Assembly: GCF_000157895.3 (NCBI RefSeq)
Contig: NC_022663.1
Span: 2,108,001-2,172,000 of the forward strand
Reading direction: 5' to 3'
Length of the DNA: 64,000 nucleotides
Source of the DNA: Mycobacterium kansasii ATCC 12478
GTDB lineage: Bacteria > Actinomycetota > Actinomycetes > Mycobacteriales > Mycobacteriaceae
Made by a program: the position numbers and the translations under genes. Each line of letters opens with the position of its first letter. Position 1 is the first letter of the stretch. The notes under the pieces were generated by a model that was not told the DNA's origin, made no database searches, and saw nothing but the letters and a program-made list of their open reading frames with translations. This document shows, piece after piece, positions 39,956 through 49,404 of this stretch.

Positions 39956-41434
39956 ATGATGAAACCAACTCCTGTGCCGAAGACTTCACACATCACGGAC
40001 CCGGTCGCCACCGCCAACGCCGCGACCGATGTCGCACAGCTGCACAGAGGTCTTGCCAACCGGCATGTTCAGTTGATCGCGATCGGCGGCGCCATCGGCA
40101 CCGGTCTGTTCATGGGGTCCGGGCGAACAATCTCGTTGGCTGGTCCGGCGGTTGTGGTCGTCTACGGGATCATCGGATTCTTCGTTTTTTTCGTTCTGCG
40201 AGCGATGGGAGAATTGCTTCTTTCCAACTTGAACTACAAGTCGTTTGTCGATTGCGCGGCCGATCTGTTAGGGCCGGCGGCGGGATTCTTCATGGGTTGG
40301 TCGTATTGGTTCGCATGGATCGTCACAGGTATCGCCGACCTGGTTGCGATAACCGGATACTCGAAGTTCTGGTGGCCCGACATACCAGCCTGGCTACCGG
40401 TTGTCATCACGGTCTCACTGATCTTGGGCTGCAACTTGTTCAGCGTCAGTAATTTCGGGGAGATCGAGTTCTGGTTCGCGTTGATCAAGCTCGCAGCGAT
40501 CGGCTGCCTGATCGTCGTCGCCGTGATCATGGGAGCCACACATTACGTTTCCCCGCACGGCGCCCCGGCCGGGATTGCCAACCTCTGGAATGACAACGGG
40601 TTCTTCGCTACCGGCTTCATGGGTCTGGTCAGTGGCTTCCAGATCGCGTTCTTTGCCTACATCGGTGTGGAACTCGTCGGCGCCGCCGCCGCAGAGACGG
40701 CCGACCCGACACGCACCCTGCCCCGCGCGATCGATGCCGTGCCGGTGCGCGTAGCGATCTTCTACATCGGCGCCCTGCTGGCAATCCTGGCGGTCGTTCC
40801 CTGGCGGCAGTTCAGCAGCGGCCAGTCACCCTTCGTGATGATGTTCTCCCTGGCCGGAGTTGCCGCAGCGGCATCTGTGGTCAACTTCGTCGTCGCAACC
40901 TCCGCCACCTCCGCAGCGAACTCCGGGGTGTTTTCCACCGGACGAATGCTGTTCGGACTGGCTGACGAAGGCAGCGCCCCAGCAATTTTCGGGAAACTGA
41001 ATCGCGGCGGCGTACCGGCGCCGGCGCTCCTATTGACCGCGGTGCTACTGCTCAGCGCCATCCCGCTGCTTTATGCGGGTGGTTCGGTGATCGGCGCCTT
41101 TACCCTCATCACGACCATGTCGTCGTTGCTGTTCATGTTCGTCTGGGCAATGATCATCCTCAGCTACCTTGCCTATCGCCGCCGGCACCCACAGCGTCAT
41201 GCGACCTCGAACTACCAGATGCCCGGTGGCGTCATGATGTGTTGGGCCGTACTCGCCTTCTTCGCGTTCGTGATCTGGACGCTCACCACAAATACCGAAA
41301 CATTGGTCGCATTGGCGTGGTTTCCGTTGTGGCTCATACTCCTAGCGGTCGGTTGGCTGGTCGTCCGGCGCCGGCCGGGCCGCGCCGAACGATACCGCCG
41401 ATTTCAAGCCAAGCTAGGGCCAATTCGATGCTGA
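39956..41434 (+). CDS. CycA-like amino-acid permease (APC family)
   Basis: 492 residues, ATG at 39956 (next ATG at 39959). About twelve membrane helices; the first contains AIGGAIGTGLFMGSG and the second FVLRAMGELLLSN, as in the D-serine/D-alanine/glycine transporter CycA. It imports small neutral amino acids with protons. Four bases separate it from the PPE-SVP stop. The tail ends in a basic segment (VVRRRPGRAERYRRF). M. tuberculosis cycA (Rv1704c) is elsewhere, so this is a paralogue or transferred copy. Convergent with fadE10. Confidence 0.87.
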   Translation: MMKPTPVPKTSHITDPVATANAATDVAQLHRGLANRHVQLIAIGGAIGTGLFMGSGRTISLAGPAVVVVYGIIGFFVFFVLRAMGELLLSNLNYKSFVDCAADLLGPAAGFFMGWSYWFAWIVTGIADLVAITGYSKFWWPDIPAWLPVVITVSLILGCNLFSVSNFGEIEFWFALIKLAAIGCLIVVAVIMGATHYVSPHGAPAGIANLWNDNGFFATGFMGLVSGFQIAFFAYIGVELVGAAAAETADPTRTLPRAIDAVPVRVAIFYIGALLAILAVVPWRQFSSGQSPFVMMFSLAGVAAAASVVNFVVATSATSAANSGVFSTGRMLFGLADEGSAPAIFGKLNRGGVPAPALLLTAVLLLSAIPLLYAGGSVIGAFTLITTMSSLLFMFVWAMIILSYLAYRRRHPQRHATSNYQMPGGVMMCWAVLAFFAFVIWTLTTNTETLVALAWFPLWLILLAVGWLVVRRRPGRAERYRRFQAKLGPIRC

Positions 41435-41449
41435 GCTTCGCGGCGGGAC

Positions 41450-43414
41450 TCACGCGCTTTGCGTTCGCCCGACCGGCCCAGGCGAGGACACCGTCGAAAT
41501 TCGCCGCGCCACATCGCTTTCGGTGGACGGGCCCGGTTCCCAGGGCGCGATCCACGGTCCGGTGCCCTCCGACTGATCGATGATCCCCTCCTCCAGCCAG
41601 GTGTAGCGGCCGTCCAGCACATCGTTGGTCAGGCGAACGTCGCTGCTGTCGGTGTTGGCCCACAACGCGTGGAACAGCGCCTCGACGCGAAGGGTCGCTT
41701 GCTCACAGAAGATTTCGGTCAGCTCATAGGCCTCATGACCGACAACCGGATCAGCAACCCGCTGCCCCTCGGCCCGAACGCATGCCGCGGACATGGCGAA
41801 CAGCTCCGCACCGATATCGACGATGCGCCCGAGGAACCCTTGCTTCTGCTCCAGCCTGGCCTGCCAGCGCGCCATGCCGTAGAACGTGTTGCGGGCCAGC
41901 TTGCGCGTGGAGCGTTCGACGAATCGCAGATGCGACGCCAACGGGCCGAATTCCTGATATGCCGTGGGTCGTTGCCCTTCGCCGAATACGAGCTGCGGCA
42001 ACCACTTTGCGTAGAATCCGCTGGCGCCGACCGCAGCTGCGGCCTTCTGGCGCAGATCGGTCTCGGGTTTGGCGAGATCACCGGCAGCTGTCAGGTGCGC
42101 ATCCACCGCCTCCCGGGCGATGAGCAGCCGCATGATCTCGCTGGATCCCTCGAAGATGCGATTGATCCGCATGTCCCGCAGCGACTGCTCCACCGGTGCC
42201 GCGCGCTCACCTCGCGCGGCCAGCGACTCGGCGGTCTCGTACCCTCGCCCGCCCCGGATCTGCAACAGCTCGTCGGCAATCCGACAGGTCATCTCACTGG
42301 ACCAGAGCTTGGCCAGCGCCGCCTCGATCCGGATGTCGTTGCGACCTTCGTCGGCCATCTGACCAGAAAGCTCGACCACCGCGTCCAGCGCGTAAGTGGT
42401 GGCGGCGATGAACGCGATCTTGCCGGCCACCGCTTCGTGTTTGCCTACCGGTTTGCCCCACTGCACCCGCTCACGAGACCATTCACGCGCTATCTTCAGC
42501 GACCATTTGCACGATCCGGTAACCATCGCCGGTATCGCCAGCCGTCCGGCGTTCAGTGTGGTCAGCGCGATCTTCAGACCATCTCCCTCTCGACCGATCA
42601 GGTTTTCGGCCGGAACCCGCACGCGGTGCAGCCTGGTGACGCCGTTCTCGATACCGCGCAGTCCCATGAATTTGTTGCGCCGCTCCACGGTGATCCCGGG
42701 TGAGTCAGCCTCGACGACGAACGCGCTGATGCCGCCCCGATGCCCCTCGCTCTTCGGGACCCGCGCCATGACGACCAGCAGTTCGGCGACCACGCCGTTG
42801 GTGGTCCACAGTTTGAGGCCCTCGAGTTCGTACGCCTTGCCGTCTTCGACCGGCGTGGCCGTCGCGGCCAGGCGCGCCGGGTCCGAGCCCACGTCGGGCT
42901 CGGTGAGCAGGAATGCGGACAGGGCGCCAGCAGCACACCGCGGCAAGAACTTCCGCTTCTGCTCCGGGCTTCCGGCCAGCTTCAACGGCTCGGGCACCCC
43001 GATCGACTGGTGGGCCGACAGCAGTGCGCCCAGGCTCGGATGAACCGTCGAGGCCATCATCAACGCGCGGTTATAGGCGACCTGCGACATGTTCAATCCG
43101 CCATATTCGGTCGGGATTTTCATGCCGAAGCAGCCCAGTTCGGCCAAGCCGTTCACGTATTCGTCGGGAATCTGGGCATCACGCTCGATCATGCTGCCGT
43201 CGACGGTGGTGAGGAATTCCCGCAACTTGCCCAGGAACGCCTCGATGCGAGCCTCCTCGGCTTCCGACGGTTTCGGAAACGGGTGGATGAGTTCGAGCGG
43301 GAAGCGGCCGAGAAAAATCTCTTTGGCGAAAGATGGTTTATCCCAACCACTTTCGCGCGATTCTTCGGCAAGCGCTCTCGCCTGCTGTTCGGTGACTTGC
43401 ACTTGCTGCGCCAT
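41450..43414 (-). CDS. fadE10: Acyl-CoA dehydrogenase FadE10
   Basis: 654 residues from ATG 43414, behind GAGGAGG. The acyl-CoA dehydrogenase core (about 60-460) has FLLTEPDVGSDPARLAATA, KLWTTNGVVAELLVVMAR, and RGGRGYETAESLA and INRIFEGSSEIMRLL near the end of the core; an extra C-terminal region of about 180 residues follows, as in VLCAD-type enzymes. It oxidises acyl-CoA at the alpha-beta bond with FAD. Matches Rv0873. The PE_PGRS15 gene that follows it in M. tuberculosis is absent. Confidence 0.93.
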   Translation of the reverse strand: MAQQVQVTEQQARALAEESRESGWDKPSFAKEIFLGRFPLELIHPFPKPSEAEEARIEAFLGKLREFLTTVDGSMIERDAQIPDEYVNGLAELGCFGMKIPTEYGGLNMSQVAYNRALMMASTVHPSLGALLSAHQSIGVPEPLKLAGSPEQKRKFLPRCAAGALSAFLLTEPDVGSDPARLAATATPVEDGKAYELEGLKLWTTNGVVAELLVVMARVPKSEGHRGGISAFVVEADSPGITVERRNKFMGLRGIENGVTRLHRVRVPAENLIGREGDGLKIALTTLNAGRLAIPAMVTGSCKWSLKIAREWSRERVQWGKPVGKHEAVAGKIAFIAATTYALDAVVELSGQMADEGRNDIRIEAALAKLWSSEMTCRIADELLQIRGGRGYETAESLAARGERAAPVEQSLRDMRINRIFEGSSEIMRLLIAREAVDAHLTAAGDLAKPETDLRQKAAAAVGASGFYAKWLPQLVFGEGQRPTAYQEFGPLASHLRFVERSTRKLARNTFYGMARWQARLEQKQGFLGRIVDIGAELFAMSAACVRAEGQRVADPVVGHEAYELTEIFCEQATLRVEALFHALWANTDSSDVRLTNDVLDGRYTWLEEGIIDQSEGTGPWIAPWEPGPSTESDVARRISTVSSPGPVGRTQSA

Positions 43415-43752
43415 CGCGGCCTCCTCGCCGATGAACCGACATGGGGGTTGATTACCCGGTTCCTGCCCGATAGTACGACGAGAGGCGGCCCGAATGACCC
43501 TTACCGGCCGGGGCAAAAACTGTGCGATCGCCCAGCGCAGCCCCGCGCCTCCGAGTCCAAGGGGACGGGCGTAGAAACACCGCGCCGCCCGGCCCGGCGC
43601 GCTGTTACAGACGAAAAGCATTGCCGGATAAGCCTGGCCGGCGAACCCACCGAGTCGGTGTCGCTGCAAGGCCGGTTACGGCGGCACGGTGCCGTGGTGC
43701 GCCACCGATCCGACAGGAACGGCCGCGCCGGCAACGTCCGCAGCCGGCGCGG
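43415..43752. other. 338-bp gap between fadE10 and cspB
   Basis: I see no gene. This is where PE_PGRS15 lies in M. tuberculosis; no PE or PGRS sequence (GGxGGx codons) remains. It holds the fadE10 promoter. Confidence 0.4.
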
Positions 43753-44157
43753 CTAGGCGTCTAGCTCCCGGGCCACGGCCTTGACGACCTCGGAGACCCG
43801 CCGAGCCGTCTTGCGGTCGGGGTAGCGGCCCTTGCGCAGTTCGGGCTGCACCGTGCTCTCCAGCAAGGTGATCATGTCCTCGACCATGCCGTGCAGTTCG
43901 TCGGGACTGTGCTTGTGCTCGACCGCCTCCCGGCGGGTGCGAGAAAGACTCGGTGGCGGGTCGATCAGCTTGAGGCTAAGCGCCTGCGGCCCGCGCCGCC
44001 CGGATGCGATCCCGAACTCCACGCGCTGCCCCGCTTTGAGTCCTTCGACACCCGCCGGCAACGCCGAGGAACGGACGTAGACGTCCTCGCCGTCCTCTTG
44101 CGACAGGAAGCCGAACCCCTTTTCGGAGTCGTACCACTTCACCTTGCCGGTCGGCAC
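43753..44157 (-). CDS. cspB: Cold-shock domain protein CspB
   Basis: 134 residues from GTG at 44157; GTG 44166 is also open but 44157 gives the M. tuberculosis form. The cold-shock domain (about 1-65) has [20 protein letters not shown] (RNP1 GFGF) and DVYVRSSAL (RNP2 VYVRxS). A conserved helical C-terminal part follows ([37 protein letters not shown]), not found in small Csp proteins. Nucleic-acid binding; the extra part is of unknown role. Matches Rv0871. Confidence 0.92.
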   Translation of the reverse strand: MPTGKVKWYDSEKGFGFLSQEDGEDVYVRSSALPAGVEGLKAGQRVEFGIASGRRGPQALSLKLIDPPPSLSRTRREAVEHKHSPDELHGMVEDMITLLESTVQPELRKGRYPDRKTARRVSEVVKAVARELDA

Positions 44158-44321
44158 TGCTCTCACCTGCTTGTCTTAACGGATCGCTGGGAATTCCACA
44201 CCAAGACGCGCCCCGCCTGCGCAGGACGCGATGACGATCTCAGATCCTACTCGGACCATCGCCCGCCGAGCATCCGTGTTTACCGCGTACTGAGTAGGCT
44301 GGGATTACCGCTGGAGGAGAT

Positions 44322-44726
44322 ATGCGCCTGATCCTGAACGTTATCTGGCTGGTCTTCGGTGGCCTATGGCTGGCCATCGGATACCTGGTCGCGGCGTTGG
44401 TCTGTTTCCTGTTGATCGTCACCATCCCGTTCGGGTTCGCGGCCCTGCGCATCGCGTCGTACGCATTCTGGCCGTTCGGCAGGACGATCGTCGACAAGCC
44501 GAGCGCCGGGACCGGTGCCCTGCTCGGCAACGTCATCTGGGTGCTGCTGTTCGGCATCTGGCTGGCAATCGGGCACTTGGTCAGCGCGGTGGCGATGGCC
44601 GCCACGATCATCGGCATTCCGCTGGCCCTGGCCAATCTCAAACTGATCCCGGTGTCGTTGGTGCCGTTGGGCAAGGAGATCGTTCCCGTCGGCGCGCCGG
44701 CTCGAATCGAACGCGTGACCGCATGA
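44322..44726 (+). CDS. YccF-family (DUF307) membrane protein (Rv0870c-like)
   Basis: 134 residues, ATG 44322 behind GGAGGAG. Two copies of the YccF motif: LNVIWLVFGGLWLAIGYLVA and LGNVIWVLLFGIWLAIGHLV, with PFG and PLALANL loops, about four membrane segments. No function is established. The stop overlaps the moaA2 start by 4 bp (ATGA), so it is the first gene of the moaA2 operon. Confidence 0.87.
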   Translation: MRLILNVIWLVFGGLWLAIGYLVAALVCFLLIVTIPFGFAALRIASYAFWPFGRTIVDKPSAGTGALLGNVIWVLLFGIWLAIGHLVSAVAMAATIIGIPLALANLKLIPVSLVPLGKEIVPVGAPARIERVTA

Positions 44727-45808
44727 CGGTGACGGCGCTGGGCGTTCCGACGGTGCGTGGGCGGTTGCCAGAGCCAGCGGCCCCGCCGGACGCCGCTCCT
44801 GTGGAAGGCCCTTTGCTGGACAGCTTCGGCCGGGTCGCAACCGATCTAAGGGTTTCGCTGACCGACCGCTGCAATCTGCGGTGCAACTACTGCATGCCGG
44901 CCGAGGGCCTGGACTGGTTGCCCGGACAGCAATTGCTGCGCCCCGAGGAGCTGGTCAGGCTGATCCACATCGCCGTCCACCGGCTCGGTGTTACCAGCGT
45001 GCGGTTTACCGGCGGCGAGCCGCTGTTAGCACGTCACCTGGAAGAGGTCGTCGGCGCAACGGCCGGCCTGCGGCCTCGTCCGGAGATCTCGTTGACCACC
45101 AACGGCGTCGGACTGGCGCGGCGGGCAGCCGCACTGGCCGACGCGGGCCTGGACCGGGTGAACGTGTCTCTGGACAGCGTGGACCGCGCCCATTTCGCGG
45201 CCATCACCCGTCGGGACCGGCTCACCGACGTGCTGGACGGCCTGGCCGCCGCCAAGGATGCCGGCCTGACGCCGGTCAAGGTGAACGCCGTGCTCGACCC
45301 CGCCACCGGCCGTACGGACGTCGTCGCGCTCCTGCGCTTCTGCCTGGAACACGGCTACCAACTGCGAGTCATCGAGCAGATGCCGCTCGATGCCGGCCAC
45401 CAATGGCGCCGCGGCGCCGCGCTGAGCGCCGACGACGTGCTGGCGGCGCTGGGGCCACACTTCCGCTTGCGGCCCGATCCGACGCCGCGAGGTTCGGCCC
45501 CCGCCGAGCTCTGGCTGGTCGACTCGGGCCCGGACACGCCGACCGGGAAGTTCGGGGTCATCGCCTCGGTCTCGCACGCCTTCTGCTCGACTTGCGACCG
45601 CACCCGGCTTACCGCCGACGGCCAAATCCGCAGCTGCCTGTTCTCCAGCGAGGAGACCGACTTGCGAGGCCTGCTGCGCAGCGGCGCTGACGACGACACG
45701 ATCGAGCGGGCATGGCGCGCCGCGATGTGGCGCAAGCCGGCCGGCCACGGCATCAACGATCCGGATTTCGTGCAGCCCGACCGTCCGATGAGCGCCATCG
45801 GTGGCTGA
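44723..45808 (+). CDS. moaA2: GTP 3',8-cyclase MoaA2
   Basis: 361 residues from ATG 44723. Radical-SAM cluster Cys are in TDRCNLRCNYCMP; the second cluster Cys are in HAFCSTCDRTRL...RSCLF; SVRFTGGEPLL binds SAM. The C terminus ends in the essential Gly-Gly. It makes cyclic 8,9-dihydro-8-oxoguanosine triphosphate from GTP, the first step of molybdopterin. It overlaps the YccF gene by 4 bp and moaD2 by 8 bp. Confidence 0.94.
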   Translation: MTVTALGVPTVRGRLPEPAAPPDAAPVEGPLLDSFGRVATDLRVSLTDRCNLRCNYCMPAEGLDWLPGQQLLRPEELVRLIHIAVHRLGVTSVRFTGGEPLLARHLEEVVGATAGLRPRPEISLTTNGVGLARRAAALADAGLDRVNVSLDSVDRAHFAAITRRDRLTDVLDGLAAAKDAGLTPVKVNAVLDPATGRTDVVALLRFCLEHGYQLRVIEQMPLDAGHQWRRGAALSADDVLAALGPHFRLRPDPTPRGSAPAELWLVDSGPDTPTGKFGVIASVSHAFCSTCDRTRLTADGQIRSCLFSSEETDLRGLLRSGADDDTIERAWRAAMWRKPAGHGINDPDFVQPDRPMSAIGG

Positions 45809-46139
45809 CTCGGCGACTAACTCGGCGGCTAATTCGATGGCTAACTCGACGGCTAACTCGACGGCTAACTCGACGGCAGATGTCACCGGAATTCACGTGA
45901 CCGTCCGCTACTTCGCGGCGGCGCGGGCGGCCGCCGGTATCGAGTCGGAAACAGTCACGTTGCGACCCGGGGCCACGGTGGCCGAATTGGTCGACGACCT
46001 GGCCGCACGCAACGCTCGGCTGGCAACGGTGTTGGACCGATGCTCCTATCTGCGCGACGGTATTGCCGTCCGAGACGACGCCACACCGTTATCCGCCGGC
46101 GACACACTTGATGTACTCCCCCCGTTTGCGGGCGGCTGA
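45801..46139 (+). CDS. moaD2: Molybdopterin synthase small subunit MoaD2, with repeat-expanded N terminus
   Basis: 112 residues from GTG 45801. Residues about 29-112 are the ubiquitin-like MoaD: VTVRYFAAARAAAG at the start and PPFAGG at the end, with the diglycine that carries thiocarboxylate sulfur. Before it, residues 2-25 are six four-residue units of the type ANST, from a 12-bp repeat. M. tuberculosis MoaD2 is 92 residues and lacks this. Overlaps moaA2 by 8 bp, so translation is coupled. A start inside or after the repeat cannot be excluded. Confidence 0.88.
   Translation: MADSATNSAANSMANSTANSTANSTADVTGIHVTVRYFAAARAAAGIESETVTLRPGATVAELVDDLAARNARLATVLDRCSYLRDGIAVRDDATPLSAGDTLDVLPPFAGG
45804..45875. 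repeat. Six-unit 12-bp repeat inside the start of moaD2
   Basis: Six in-frame 12-bp units run from 45804 to 45875. The last three are identical (GCTAACTCGACG); the first three differ at one to four positions. Each encodes A/T-N/D-S-T/A/M. Confidence 0.95.
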
Positions 46140-46143
46140 TCGC

Positions 46144-46159
46144 TGTGAGATTTGTCACG
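46144..46159. promoter_or_regulatory. Crp-type site upstream of rpfA
   Basis: TGTGA-GATTTG-TCACG matches the mycobacterial Crp (Rv3676) consensus TGTGA-N6-TCACA at nine of ten fixed positions. It starts 5 bp after the moaD2 stop. M. tuberculosis rpfA is a known Crp target with a site upstream. Confidence 0.7.
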
Positions 46160-46240
46160 TAACGGAACGATAACAAGCCGGACACGGTGCGGTGTCGAGC
46201 GTTATGACCTGCGCAAATAAGTGCGCTTCCTGGGGTTTTG

Positions 46241-46267
46241 GCCGGCGTTTGTGAGCAAAACGCCGGT
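46241..46267 (+). terminator. Hairpin between moaD2 and the rpfA leader
   Basis: CCGGCGTTT pairs with AAACGCCGG across a short GTGAGCA loop, with one bulge. It could end moaD2 transcripts. If the rpfA promoter lies before it, it would be inside the rpfA leader, so its role is not settled. Confidence 0.45.
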
Positions 46268-46299
46268 CCATCTCACACGTGACGGGATTGGCTGAAACC

Positions 46300-47721
<1,422 letters not shown>

Positions 47722-47729
47722 TCAACGGT

Positions 47730-48155
47730 TCAGGCCGAACCCACCCATTCTTCGGAACCATCGCCGAAGAACTGATGCTTCCATACCGGTAGCCGCTCCT
47801 TGATGGAGTCCACCAGCTGCGCGCAGGTGGCGAACGCGGCCTGCCGATGATCGGCGGCGACGGCGGCCACCAAGGCCGCCTCCCCGACCGCGAGGGCACC
47901 GATGCGGTGGCTGGCCGCCACCGCACGCACCCCGGTGGCGTTCTCCGCGATCTCGGCTACCACGTCGGCAAGAACCTGCGCAGCCGACGGATGTGCCGAG
48001 TACTCCAACCGCACCACATCCCGTCCGCCATCGTGGTTGCGGACCACTCCGACGAACCCGACGACAGCGCCGGCCGCGTGATGCCTCACCAGACCCTCAT
48101 GCTCGGCCAGATCGATCGGTTGGTCGGTCAGCGAAGCGCGCAGGACCTGCGTCAT
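47730..48155 (-). CDS. moaE2: Molybdopterin synthase large subunit MoaE2
   Basis: 141 residues from ATG 48155. MoaE motifs are visible: [39 protein letters not shown] and PVWKHQFF with the catalytic Lys. With MoaD2 it adds two sulfurs to make molybdopterin. It overlaps mog by 4 bp. The operon is convergent with rpfA (8-bp gap). Confidence 0.94.
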   Translation of the reverse strand: MTQVLRASLTDQPIDLAEHEGLVRHHAAGAVVGFVGVVRNHDGGRDVVRLEYSAHPSAAQVLADVVAEIAENATGVRAVAASHRIGALAVGEAALVAAVAADHRQAAFATCAQLVDSIKERLPVWKHQFFGDGSEEWVGSA

Positions 48156-48637
48156 CGCCGGTGATCTTGGCCGGCGAGTTGGTCGAGTGCGTGATCCACC
48201 ACGCCGGCGAGCACCCCGAGCCCGTCGCGAACCCCGCCGGGTGAACCCGGCAAATTGACAATCAACGATTGGCCGGCGACGCCGCACACCCCGCGCGACA
48301 ACACCGACGTCGGAATCTTCGGCAGCCCCGAGCGACGGATCGCGTCGGCCAACCCGGGGATGACGAAATCCAGCACCGCCACGGTCTGTTCCGGGGTGGT
48401 GTCGGTCGGCGAGATACCGGTGCCGCCGGACGTGATGATCAGGTCGACCCTCGCTTCGACCGCGTTGTGCAGCGCCTCACCAACCGGATTCCCGTCGGCG
48501 ACCACCTCCGACTCGACGGGCGAGAAACGGCGCTGCGCCAGCCATTCGGTGATGATGGGCCCGCATTCATCGGTGTAGACGCCCGACGATGCGCGAGTCG
48601 ACGCGATGATGACCCGGGCAGATCGCGCACCGGTCAC
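48152..48637 (-). CDS. mog: Molybdopterin adenylyltransferase Mog
   Basis: 161 residues from GTG 48637. The MoCF-biosynthesis fold is shown by [19 protein letters not shown] and [27 protein letters not shown]. It adenylates molybdopterin before molybdate insertion. Overlaps moaC2 by 4 bp upstream and moaE2 by 4 bp downstream. Confidence 0.93.
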   Translation of the reverse strand: MTGARSARVIIASTRASSGVYTDECGPIITEWLAQRRFSPVESEVVADGNPVGEALHNAVEARVDLIITSGGTGISPTDTTPEQTVAVLDFVIPGLADAIRRSGLPKIPTSVLSRGVCGVAGQSLIVNLPGSPGGVRDGLGVLAGVVDHALDQLAGQDHRR

Positions 48638-49125
48638 CGTGCCCAGCTTCCGCTACGGCCGCCCTCTTTGCGGAGCACGCGGATGTCGTCGATCCGGGCG
48701 GCCGGATCCACCGCCTTGATCATGTCGTAGAGCGTCAGAGCCGCCACGCTCACCGCGGTCAGCGCCTCCATCTCGACCCCCGTTCGATCGGTGCTGCGAA
48801 CCGTTGCGGTGATCACGACATCCGACTCGCCGACGGTGAAGTCGACATCGACACCGGTGAGCGCGAGCTGATGACACAGCGGAATGAGGTCGCTGGTGCG
48901 CTTGGCCGCCATAATGCCCGCTACCCGTGCGGTAGCCAGCGCGTCACCTTTGGGCAGGCCCCCGGTGGAGATCAGCGCCACCACCTCCGTCGAGGTGCGT
49001 AAGGCGCCGGCAGCAACGGCCGTGCGCCGGGTGGCCGACTTCTCCGTCACGTCGACCATGTGCGCGGCTCCCCGCTCATCCAGGTGCGACAATCCGCCCG
49101 ATTGGAAGTCGGACGCCGTGGCCAT
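48634..49125 (-). CDS. moaC2: Cyclic pyranopterin monophosphate synthase MoaC2
   Basis: 163 residues from ATG 49125. Signature [16 protein letters not shown] opens the core; the active-site segments [15 protein letters not shown] and [20 protein letters not shown] are intact. It turns the MoaA product into cPMP. First gene of a fully overlapping moaC2-mog-moaE2 cluster, on the other strand from moaA2-moaD2, with rpfA between them. The Rv0863-like small gene ends 10 bp upstream. Confidence 0.94.
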   Translation of the reverse strand: MATASDFQSGGLSHLDERGAAHMVDVTEKSATRRTAVAAGALRTSTEVVALISTGGLPKGDALATARVAGIMAAKRTSDLIPLCHQLALTGVDVDFTVGESDVVITATVRSTDRTGVEMEALTAVSVAALTLYDMIKAVDPAARIDDIRVLRKEGGRSGSWAR

Positions 49126-49135
49126 CGGCGGAGTC

Positions 49136-49342
49136 CTACCTGTTGACGACCGTCACCGGATGGAGGTACGGGAGGTCATCGGCGGCCAGCGGGAACGCCA
49201 GCTCGCCGAAGGGTGACAACGCACCCGTGCGGTCGGTCACCAGTTCGCTTACCGCATGGTCGTCCGGGTCGGTGGTCGGCCAGCCGTTGTCCACGTACTT
49301 GGTCTTGCGCGCCTTGCCGTCATTGTCAGCCACGGCATCCAT
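49136..49342 (-). CDS. Small conserved protein (Rv0863-like)
   Basis: 68 residues from ATG 49342. [21 protein letters not shown] and [20 protein letters not shown] have no recognisable domain. The frame is open further up (to 49546), but that part lies over the start of the next gene. The position before moaC2 matches M. tuberculosis. Function unknown; with a 10-bp gap it is likely in the moaC2 operon. Confidence 0.72.
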   Translation of the reverse strand: MDAVADNDGKARKTKYVDNGWPTTDPDDHAVSELVTDRTGALSPFGELAFPLAADDLPYLHPVTVVNR

Positions 49343-49404
49343 TCTGACAGGTCTTGCTGCCGCCCGCGGCGCAAGGTCGCAGGTCGGGCCTACGCTGATC
49401 AGCA

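Noticed and set aside
46241..46267. Hairpin as part of the riboswitch
   Set aside because: It lies before the first ydaO landmark and has no matching part in the consensus I know.
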